A DNA stretch of 22,294 nucleotides, from assembly GCA_030589715.1 (NCBI GenBank), contig JAUUVE010000003.1, positions 1 to 22,294 on the forward strand. The letters are read 5' to 3'. The translations under genes were made by a program, and so were the position numbers. Under the pieces are notes generated by a model. It made no database searches, was not told where the DNA came from, and saw only the letters and a list, made by a program, of their open reading frames with translations. Shown here piece by piece: positions 7,789 through 14,049 of this stretch (within the stretch, counting starts at the first letter, position 1; each line of letters starts with the position of its first letter). The stretch comes from Desulfobacteraceae bacterium. Lineage in GTDB: Bacteria > Desulfobacterota > DSM-4660 > Desulfatiglandales > Desulfatiglandaceae.

Positions 7789-8796
7789 TTGAGCCAGATG
7801 CAGACAATTGGACATGACTATGACGGAATGATCCTGAAAGAATATATCGATAGATTTTCAGAGGCCAGGGTCCTTGTAATCGGTGATATCATAATGGACG
7901 AGTATGTCTGGGGTAATGTCTCCCGGATTTCTCCTGAGGCCCCAGTGCCAGTGGTAGAGGTCAAAAGGGAGACAAGAATGCTTGGTGGGGCTGCCAATGT
8001 GATCCACAACATCGCAACCCTCGGGGCGACGCCCATTCTTTGTGGTGTGATAGGGAAGGACAGCACCGGGCGCAAAATCCTCGACGAGATCGCCCGGATG
8101 GATCTTACATCAGATGGTATCATAACTGAGGAAGACAGGCCCACAAGTATCAAGACAAGGGTTGTGGCCCATGACCAGCAGGTGGTCCGCTTTGATCGTG
8201 AGAGCCGAGCAGATATCAGACCTGAGAGCATACAAAGAATCCTCAAGTTTATCAAAAAAAACCTAGACAACATTGATGCAATTGTGGTCTCTGATTATGG
8301 CAAGGGCGTTGTTTCTGCCCCCCTGATGAAAGGCCTGAGGCAGCTTGTCCAAGACGACTCCGTTGTTATCGCCGTTGATCCAAAGACGGGCAATTTCGAA
8401 TATTATTACGGTGTGAATGTCATTACGCCTAACCACCACGAGGCTGCCATCTTTTGCCGTTTTGAGGTCTTTGACCAAGAAACCTTGATTCGGGCAGGCA
8501 ACCACATGCTCAGGGAGCTCAATTGCCGCTCAGTCCTTATCACCCAGGGTAAGGAGGGGATGACACTCTTTGAGAATGGTGGGGATATAACCCATATTCC
8601 CACACTTGCCAAGAAGGTCTACGACGTGACAGGGGCTGGTGATACGGTCATCGGCACCTTTTCTCTAGGCCTGGCCACAGGCCTGGACTTGAGGTCCGCA
8701 GCGATCATTTCCAACTTTGCCGCAGGCATTGTTGTAGGTGAGGTGGGGACCTCGGCTGTTAGTGCGGAAGAGCTGAAGAAGGCCATTGGCGACTGA
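7789..8796 (+). CDS. rfaE1: D-glycero-beta-D-manno-heptose-7-phosphate kinase (HldE kinase domain, RfaE1)
   Basis: A PfkB/ribokinase-fold sugar kinase that phosphorylates heptose 7-phosphate at C1 on the way to ADP-heptose for the LPS inner core. Signatures: MDEYVWGNVSRISPEAPVPV near the N terminus (typical of HldE), GGAAN (residues 66-70), VSDYGKG (167-173), DPKTGNFEYY (197-206), ITPNHHE, and the anion hole and catalytic Asp in TGAGD (281-285). At 335 residues it is the kinase half only; the C-terminal nucleotidyltransferase of fused HldE is absent and must be encoded elsewhere. The start is TTG 7789, supported by AAAGGGG at 7773-7779; ATG 7798 is the alternative. The start of DUF4416 follows after 8 nt. 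Confidence 0.92.
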   Translation: MSQMQTIGHDYDGMILKEYIDRFSEARVLVIGDIIMDEYVWGNVSRISPEAPVPVVEVKRETRMLGGAANVIHNIATLGATPILCGVIGKDSTGRKILDEIARMDLTSDGIITEEDRPTSIKTRVVAHDQQVVRFDRESRADIRPESIQRILKFIKKNLDNIDAIVVSDYGKGVVSAPLMKGLRQLVQDDSVVIAVDPKTGNFEYYYGVNVITPNHHEAAIFCRFEVFDQETLIRAGNHMLRELNCRSVLITQGKEGMTLFENGGDITHIPTLAKKVYDVTGAGDTVIGTFSLGLATGLDLRSAAIISNFAAGIVVGEVGTSAVSAEELKKAIGD

Positions 8797-8804
8797 GCAT
8801 TGGT

Positions 8805-9335
8805 ATGAGTCATCCTCGGGAACCGGAGCCTGCAAAGATCATCTCAAGCCTCTTTTCCCCTGAAAGGGAGTGTATTGAAAGGGTCATTACCCACCTCTCA
8901 GGGATATATGGGCCCTTGGACTGGCTGAGCCCTGAACTATTCTTTGACAGGACAAGATATTATGCCAGGGAAATGGGCTGGCCCCTTTATCGGCGATTCA
9001 TTTCCTTTGAAAGACTGGTCCCCCCTGACCGGATCGTGGAGATAAAGCTGAAGACCAATGAGATCGAGGGACAATACCTGCGCGAGGGGAACAGAGGGAT
9101 AAACATCGACCCCGGCTGTATCTCTGCTGAAAGATTGATCCTGGCCACCGGCAAGAATTATGTCCACCGGGTCTACCTGTCAAAAGGGATATATGCGGAC
9201 CTCACCCTGGTTTTCCAAAAGGGGAGTTTCAAGCCGGTTGCATGGACCTATCCCGATTATGCAGATCCGGAGGTCATTGGATACCTCAATGGAGTGAGAA
9301 AACGATATATGGAACAGCTAAAGAGTCTGCCATGA
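8805..9335 (+). CDS. DUF4416 family protein
   Basis: The 176-residue soluble protein matches the DUF4416 pattern: an N-terminal KIISSLFSPE, YGPLDWLSPELFF then TRYYAREMG, a central IVEIKLKTNEIE, NIDPGC with LILATGKNYVHRVYL, and a C-terminal FQKGSFKPVAWTYPDY. Function is unknown. The gene is commonly seen in Desulfobacterota next to housekeeping genes. Here it sits 8 nt after rfaE1 and 47 nt before yicC, so it is probably in one transcript with both. Its ATG at 8805 has only a poor ribosome site, suggesting coupling to rfaE1. A long hairpin overlaps its stop codon. Confidence 0.85.
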   Translation: MSHPREPEPAKIISSLFSPERECIERVITHLSGIYGPLDWLSPELFFDRTRYYAREMGWPLYRRFISFERLVPPDRIVEIKLKTNEIEGQYLREGNRGINIDPGCISAERLILATGKNYVHRVYLSKGIYADLTLVFQKGSFKPVAWTYPDYADPEVIGYLNGVRKRYMEQLKSLP

Positions 9336-9359
9336 AATAAGTGTTTTATGACAGACTCT
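9322..9359 (+). promoter_or_regulatory. Stem-loop spanning the DUF4416 stop codon
   Basis: Perfect 8-bp arms AGAGTCTG (9322-9329) and CAGACTCT (9352-9359) enclose a second potential pairing of CAT-AAA with TTTATG, with one bulged G and a loop of about 7 nt. There is no T tract after it, so it is not a classical terminator on the plus strand. It lies just upstream of the yicC ribosome site (AAGGGAG at 9366-9372). It could stabilise or process the mRNA between the two genes. Confidence 0.5.
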
Positions 9360-9382
9360 AAGGGTAAGGGAGATAAAACGCA

Positions 9383-10264
9383 TTGTTTAGGAGCATGACA
9401 GCATATGGCAGGGCCGAATATCGGCTGGATGATACCCGATTTGTCGCAGAGATCAAGTCACTTAACAATCGTTACAGGGATATCATCCTGAGGATCCCCA
9501 AGAACTACCAGTTACTGGAAAAGGATCTACGCGCTATCGTCTCTTCCAAGATAAAGAGGGGACGGGTAGAGGTATCTATCCAAATGGAAGGCAGCGGCTC
9601 CGAGGCACCCTATGACCTTGAACTCAATGTGCCTTTGGTGAATTCTTATCTAAAGATCTTCAATCAACTGGCAGAGCAATTTGGCCTTGATCAAGAGGTC
9701 CGAACAGAGTCTCTCTTCCAAATGAAGGATGTAATCCTCGTCAAACCCGAAGAGGTGGAGTTGGAAAAAGTAAGACCCGGTTTCCTGGAGGTCTTGAGAA
9801 AGGCCATTGACTCCCTTGAACTGATGAGGGCCAAGGAAGGTGAGGCCATTGAGGCCGATTTTGAAAAAAGGCTCGACCTGCTCGAAAAATATCTCAATGA
9901 AGTGGAAGAACGGGCCCCGAATCTGGTTGAAGAATACCGGAATAGGCTCAAGGATAATATCAATCGTATGTTGAGGGATGTGACTGTGGACGAAGGCCGG
10001 CTCGTACAGGAGGTAATCGTCTTTGCCGAGAGATCGGACATCACAGAGGAAATTGTGCGAACCAGGAGCCATCTGAATCAGTTTCGTGACTACTTTTTGG
10101 CTGATGGCCCTATTGGAAGGAGGCTGGATTTCCTCATTCAGGAGATCAATAGGGAAGTAAATACCCTTAGTGTAAAGGCCTCTGATTCGTTCATTTCCAA
10201 GATTGCAGTGGAAATGAAGGCAGAACTTGAAAGACTGAGGGAACAGGTCCAGAACCTGGAATGA
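9383..10264 (+). CDS. yicC: YicC-family endoribonuclease
   Basis: The N terminus MFRSMTAYGRAEY and the C-terminal EINREVNTLSVKASD with the final EMKAELERLREQVQNLE define YicC, together with the DUF1732 region around RLVQEVIVFAERSDITEE. YicC proteins are endoribonucleases active on mRNA or sRNA. Length 293 matches the family. The start is TTG 9383, because the FRSMT block is conserved upstream of the internal ATG 9395 and AAGGGAG sits about 10 nt before the TTG. Its stop overlaps an ATG at 10261 (ATGA), linking it tightly to the remA-like gene. Confidence 0.95.
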   Translation: MFRSMTAYGRAEYRLDDTRFVAEIKSLNNRYRDIILRIPKNYQLLEKDLRAIVSSKIKRGRVEVSIQMEGSGSEAPYDLELNVPLVNSYLKIFNQLAEQFGLDQEVRTESLFQMKDVILVKPEEVELEKVRPGFLEVLRKAIDSLELMRAKEGEAIEADFEKRLDLLEKYLNEVEERAPNLVEEYRNRLKDNINRMLRDVTVDEGRLVQEVIVFAERSDITEEIVRTRSHLNQFRDYFLADGPIGRRLDFLIQEINREVNTLSVKASDSFISKIAVEMKAELERLREQVQNLE

Positions 10265-10278
10265 AAGGAGATTTGTCC

Positions 10279-10551
10279 ATGAGTCCTACGCTTGTCAGTA
10301 TCGGTTTTGGAAATTCTGTCGTTTCCAGACGCGTCATTGCCATTATCTCTCCAAATGCCGCCCCCATCAGGCGATTACGTGATGAGGCCAGAGAAGAAAG
10401 GCGACTGATAGATGCCACACAGGGAAGGCGCACCAGATCTGTGCTTATCACTGACAGCAATCATGTAATCCTATCGGCTATTCAATCTGAAACCATTGCC
10501 CAACGGTTCAGTCCTGAGGGCACCCTAAGCATGGAAGACCTGGAAGAGTGA
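10279..10551 (+). CDS. remA: DUF370/RemA-like regulator
   Basis: The 90-residue protein shows the DUF370 signatures IGFGNSVVSRRVIAIISP, APIRRLRDEA, LIDATQGRRTRSVLITDSNH and ILSAIQSETIAQRF. In Bacillus, RemA is a DNA-binding regulator of matrix genes; in proteobacteria the gene regularly sits between yicC and gmk and its role is not established. The start is ATG 10279, with AAAGGAGAT at 10264-10272 ideally spaced. An in-frame ATG at 10261 overlaps the yicC stop but lacks its own site and adds six non-conserved residues. Confidence 0.92.
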   Translation: MSPTLVSIGFGNSVVSRRVIAIISPNAAPIRRLRDEAREERRLIDATQGRRTRSVLITDSNHVILSAIQSETIAQRFSPEGTLSMEDLEE

Positions 10552-10553
10552 GC

Positions 10554-11165
10554 ATGGCGGGTCTACTCTTCGTCTTCTCTGCACCATCTGGTGCGGGCAA
10601 GTCCACAATCGTAAGCGCCCTCAGAAAGAGGGTAGGGGGCTTTAGCTATTCCATCTCGCATACAACCCGTAAGGCCCGCGGTAACGAAAAGGATGGCGTC
10701 GATTATCATTTTGTGGACCGTGCTGCGTTCAAACAGATGGTAAAGACGGGGGCCTTTGTAGAGTGGGCCAGAGTCTATGATGATCTTTACGGAACATCAT
10801 TTTCGAGCATAGATGAGCAAACCGCCTCGGGGTGCGATGTCCTGTTGGATGTGGACCCCCAAGGGGCAAAGAACATAAAGAAACGATTTGAAGAGAGCGT
10901 GCTTATCTATATACTGCCCCCCTCTTTAGAGATCCTTGAGAAGAGACTTAGGGAACGGGGCTCAGATGCGGAGAGCGTGATAAAGTATAGGATGAAAGAG
11001 GCCCCTCATCTGATAAAGGACTGCGTCTGGTATGATTATATAATCGTCAATGATGACCTGGAAAGGGCCATCGAAGAGGCCAAGGCCATTATCATATCCG
11101 AGCGATGCAGGACAACCAGGAAATTGCCAGGCGTTGAGAGCCTTTTTGACATCTCCCCTCTCTGA
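10554..11165 (+). CDS. gmk: Guanylate kinase
   Basis: Phosphorylates GMP to GDP with ATP in the cytosol. Visible are the P-loop SAPSGAGKST near residue 9, the GMP-binding SHTTRKARGNEKDGVDYHFV segment, the lid and VLLDVDPQGAKNI. Length of about 203 residues is normal. ATG 10554 is preferred; GTG 10548 overlaps the remA-like stop (GTGA) and is an alternative. Fourth gene after rfaE1 in the same direction. The rpoZ gene that often follows gmk is absent here. Confidence 0.97.
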   Translation: MAGLLFVFSAPSGAGKSTIVSALRKRVGGFSYSISHTTRKARGNEKDGVDYHFVDRAAFKQMVKTGAFVEWARVYDDLYGTSFSSIDEQTASGCDVLLDVDPQGAKNIKKRFEESVLIYILPPSLEILEKRLRERGSDAESVIKYRMKEAPHLIKDCVWYDYIIVNDDLERAIEEAKAIIISERCRTTRKLPGVESLFDISPL

Positions 11166-11204
11166 TCTGTGATATGCAACAGGTCATTCCCCTTTTTTGG
11201 CACC

Positions 11205-11232
11205 TTGACATCACCTGCTACTCTACTATTAC
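11205..11232 (+). promoter_or_regulatory. Candidate promoter of rlmB
   Basis: A perfect TTGACA (11205-11210) is followed after 16 nt by TATTAC (11227-11232), four of six matches. It lies in the 102-nt gap between gmk and rlmB, with an expected start near 11239. It could give rlmB its own transcript. Confidence 0.4.
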
Positions 11233-11267
11233 TACCCCTCAATACTTCGTAGAAAGGCACATTTGCC

Positions 11268-12050
11268 ATGAAATCCCCAATCCGAGATCCAAGCTCCAAA
11301 ACGAACCCTTACCTTATCCCCGGTTTTCATGCGGTTCGGGGAGCCATGATGGAGACCCGGATAAGGATCCAGGAGCTTTGGATAGCTGAGGGAAAAACCT
11401 CCAGGAGAACAAGGGATCTTCTTGAAATTGCGAGGGAAAGGAACATTGCTATTCGTATCAAGAAGACTTCTGAACTATCACGCCTCTTCCCAGACATTGC
11501 CCACCAAGGGGTTGTGGGACTTGCAGAAAAATTTGCTTATACTGATCTGAATCAGATTGCTGAGATCTCACGACAAGGGCAAGGCCAGGCGCTCTTGATT
11601 GCCGCCGACCACATCACTGATGAAGGGAACCTTGGTGGACTGATCAGGACATCTGCGTTTTTCGGGGCGAACGGCCTGATCATCCCCAAAGACCGTTCAG
11701 CCAGGGTAACCGCCAAGGTGCTGAAGCGCTCCTCAGGGGCCTGTATCTTTATGCCGATTGCCAGGGTCGTAAATATGGGAAGGGCCCTTGACCTCCTAGA
11801 TCGAAAAGGGTTTTGGATCATAGGCACAGCCAGCGAGGCCTCAGAGACAATTTATCAATTTGACTGGAATAGAGACCTGGTCTTAGTATTGGGGAATGAA
11901 GAGCGAGGTCTGAGCCGTTCTGTGCGGAACCGGTGCCACCAAGAGGTCAGCATCCCTTCCTTGGGAAATATGGCATCGCTCAATGTCGCGGTCGCTGGAG
12001 GAGTTTTCCTCTCAGAGATCGCTCGGCAGAGAAACCGGCCAAGGGTATGA
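11268..12050 (+). CDS. rlmB: 23S rRNA (guanosine-2'-O-) methyltransferase, SpoU/TrmH family (RlmB-like)
   Basis: The N terminus (IPGFHAVRGAM) is the substrate-binding domain typical of RlmB. The C-terminal SPOUT fold carries all three motifs: DHITDEGNLGGLIRTSAFFG (motif 1), LVLGNEERGLS (motif 2) and IPSLGNMASLNVAVAGG (motif 3, the SAM-binding trefoil knot). RlmB methylates G2251 of 23S rRNA. Length of 260 residues is usual. AAAGG at 11253-11257 lies about 10 nt before the ATG. Another SpoU-family rRNA or tRNA target cannot be excluded from sequence alone. The gene converges on maf with a 62-nt gap. Confidence 0.9.
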   Translation: MKSPIRDPSSKTNPYLIPGFHAVRGAMMETRIRIQELWIAEGKTSRRTRDLLEIARERNIAIRIKKTSELSRLFPDIAHQGVVGLAEKFAYTDLNQIAEISRQGQGQALLIAADHITDEGNLGGLIRTSAFFGANGLIIPKDRSARVTAKVLKRSSGACIFMPIARVVNMGRALDLLDRKGFWIIGTASEASETIYQFDWNRDLVLVLGNEERGLSRSVRNRCHQEVSIPSLGNMASLNVAVAGGVFLSEIARQRNRPRV

Positions 12051-12112
12051 CCGCAGGTTGTCCATTGACACTATCCCGTATTCCGTGAACCAAACATAGT
12101 GATTTCAGGAAG

Positions 12113-12760
12113 TTACGGGCCGAGAATATCGTCTTCCGAAATGTGGGGTTTATGGGGAAGCGGAAAGTCCTTTAGGGCCCCCGTCGAAAAAAGGGCCTCT
12201 ATCAGGGCACATATGGGGAGCCCCACCACGTTGGTATACGACCCTGATATACGTTTCACCATAAAAGATCCGATACCCTGGATCGCATAGCTCCCGGCCT
12301 TACCAAAAGGTTCATCCGTTTCGATGTAGTCCTCTATTTCTTGCCTTTTCAACCCCTTGATACTTACCAGGGTAATGACCGCCTCACTATGTGCCACCGC
12401 AGCCAAAGGATTTAGGATGCAAAGGCCGGTAATCACCTCGTGCTCCCTCCCACTCAATTTCCAAAGCATGCGCCTTGCATCCTCCCTGTCTCTGGGTTTG
12501 CCAAGTATTTCGTCATCAATGACAACCATGGTATCGGCCCCGAGTATCCAGACCTTCCCCGCCCTTGAGCAGACTTGAGACGCCTTTCTCTCAGCCAAGA
12601 TTCGGGATGCCTCTTCGGGTTCACCTCTAACACCCTCCTCTTCCACCTGGCTCGCCATGGATAGGAAGGGCAGCCCTGCCTGGGTCAGCAACCTCTTTCT
12701 CCTGGGAGAGGCCGATGCCAGGATCAAAGGATTTTGTTCACTGATATAGGGAAAGTTCAT
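12113..12760 (-). CDS. maf: Maf-family nucleoside triphosphate pyrophosphatase
   Basis: Hydrolyses non-canonical or pyrimidine NTPs (dTTP, UTP, m5UTP, depending on subgroup) to monophosphates. Signatures: LILASASPRRKRLL at the N terminus, ILGADTMV, GREHEVITGLCIL, DEPFGKAGSYAIQG with the catalytic Asp, and GSYTNVVGLP. The IQG and NVVGLP forms are of the YhdE-like type. The ATG at 12760 is used, giving 215 residues; a TTG three codons upstream (12769) is possible. Neither has a good ribosome site. It is transcribed toward rlmB. Confidence 0.94.
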   Translation of the reverse strand: MNFPYISEQNPLILASASPRRKRLLTQAGLPFLSMASQVEEEGVRGEPEEASRILAERKASQVCSRAGKVWILGADTMVVIDDEILGKPRDREDARRMLWKLSGREHEVITGLCILNPLAAVAHSEAVITLVSIKGLKRQEIEDYIETDEPFGKAGSYAIQGIGSFMVKRISGSYTNVVGLPICALIEALFSTGALKDFPLPHKPHISEDDILGP

Positions 12761-12841
12761 GACGTTCAAATTTCACTAAAAGCGACGATCTTACTGTGAA
12801 AGAATCGCAAGATAAATTCCCTAATTGCAATCTTTAAAAGA

Positions 12842-12945
12842 AGTAATGGGTGGAGTAATGCTAAAAATATCAACTGGTTTTCCAACACTCCATTACTCTC
12901 TCCGAGCCGTAGGGTCTACAAGCCGGAGGCCAATACTCCAACACT
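12842..12945. repeat. Degenerate 8-bp word array interrupted by a GC-rich hairpin
   Basis: Plus-strand units are CCAACACT (12882-12889), CCATTACT (12890-12897), then a 32-bp insert (12898-12929), then CCAATACT (12930-12937) and CCAACACT (12938-12945). The same words appear inverted at 12842-12860 (AGTAATGG, GTGG, AGTAATG), so AGTAATGG at 12842 can pair with CCATTACT at 12890. The insert folds into a stem with CTCCG/CGGAG ends and an inner GTAG/CTAC pair. The 12761-13017 gap has no gene; a 15-nt palindrome AGAAATGGCATTTCT lies at 12979-12993. Confidence 0.6.
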
Positions 12946-13017
12946 CCCGCCAAAAGCCGGGAATTGCACTTGCGCTTGAGAAATGGCATTTCTGCCCGAA
13001 TTAGTAAATTCTGGACG

Positions 13018-13785
13018 TTATGGCAGATCAAATAGTATCTGGGCGTTTTCTGAGGTGACCCTGGCCACCTCTTCAAACTCGATATCTCTAAGCCGGGCGA
13101 CCTCTTGAGCAGTAAAGCTTACAAAAAGAGGCTCGTTCCGCTTTCCCCTCTTGGGTACCGGTGCCAAAAAGGGGGAATCGGTCTCAATGAGCAATCGCCC
13201 AAGCGGAATATTGGCTGCCACATCCTTTACCTGAGAGGCCTTTTTGTAAGTGACGGTACCTGGAATGGAGATATAGTATCCCAGCCCTATGAAGGCAGAG
13301 GCCAAATCAAGATCTCCTGAAAAACAATGTATCACCCCTCTTCTCTCTCCCCTGCCCATCTTGGTTAGTATCTCAAGGACCTCGTTATGTGCCTCCCGAT
13401 CATGGATAATGACTGGTAGATCGAGGTCTTTTGCCATCTCAAGCTGACGCAAGAATATCTCTGACTGATCATCTGGGTCGGAATAGCGCCGAAAGAAATC
13501 AAGGCCGATCTCCCCCCATGCCACGACCTTTCTCTCCGAGGTCATCTCCACCAGCTTTTCTAAACCTTGGATGTCACACCCTTCGGCGTTGTGTGGGTGG
13601 TAGGCAACCGATGCATAAACAAAATCATATTTGTTGGCCAGTCCCACGGCATCACGGGAACTATCAAGGTCTATCCCTATGGTGATTATGTGGGTGATGC
13701 CCCCGTTGGAGGCTCTTTCCAGGACCTCCTCCCGGTCCTTGTCAAAGTCTTGCATGTCCAGGTGGGCGTGGCTATCGATCAACAC
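13018..13785 (-). CDS. tatD: TatD-family metal-dependent hydrolase / DNase
   Basis: The amidohydrolase-fold metal ligands are all visible: DSHAHLD at residues 4-10, WGEIGLDF, IHDREAH, IHCFSG and the terminal ETDSPFL. TatD proteins are cytosolic 3'-5' nucleases or related hydrolases acting in DNA repair and RNA quality control. Length of 255 matches YabD/TatD. The start is GTG 13785 with GAGGGG close upstream, which places the conserved LIDSHAH block at the very N terminus. It lies upstream of maf on the same strand, separated by 257 nt. Confidence 0.95.
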   Translation of the reverse strand: MLIDSHAHLDMQDFDKDREEVLERASNGGITHIITIGIDLDSSRDAVGLANKYDFVYASVAYHPHNAEGCDIQGLEKLVEMTSERKVVAWGEIGLDFFRRYSDPDDQSEIFLRQLEMAKDLDLPVIIHDREAHNEVLEILTKMGRGERRGVIHCFSGDLDLASAFIGLGYYISIPGTVTYKKASQVKDVAANIPLGRLLIETDSPFLAPVPKRGKRNEPLFVSFTAQEVARLRDIEFEEVARVTSENAQILFDLP

Positions 13786-13936
13786 AATGTCCCCTCATAA
13801 ATATCGTCTCCCTCTTTATTTCTGCTCACGGCTTGGTCTCCAACGCCAAAACAATAACATCTCTAAGATCCTCTTTGCCTCTCCTCCTTTATCCTGCAGC
13901 TCCCGGATTGTCCAGTATGATTTCTGAAACAATTAT

Positions 13937-13965
13937 CTTGAATATTTCAAGAAATGATCTAGAAT
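13937..13965 (+). promoter_or_regulatory. Candidate promoter with overlapping palindrome, upstream of the GAF-ATPase gene
   Basis: CTTGAATATTTCAAG (13937-13951) is a palindrome with 6-bp arms. It contains TTGAAT (13938-13943), which with TAGAAT (13960-13965) gives a -35/-10 pair at 16-nt spacing, matching four and five of six bases. The palindrome over the -35 box could be an operator. The 13786-14049 gap holds no supported gene. Confidence 0.35.
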
Positions 13966-14049
13966 CTTAAAACAAACCAAACTTGAAGGTGTTACTTTGA
14001 CAGGCTTGCGGTTGAGCCTAACTCTAAAATACTCGAGGCCTCTTATCCT

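Noticed and set aside
12069..12101. Inverted repeat CACTAT/ATAGTG between the convergent rlmB and maf genes, as a possible terminator.
   Set aside because: Only 6-bp AT-rich arms with a 21-nt loop and no T tract; likely chance.
13997..14024. TTGACA followed by TAACTC upstream of the GAF-ATPase gene, as a promoter.
   Set aside because: The -10 matches only three of six bases; the better TAAAAT at 14025 is 22 nt away. The pair at 13938-13965 fits better.
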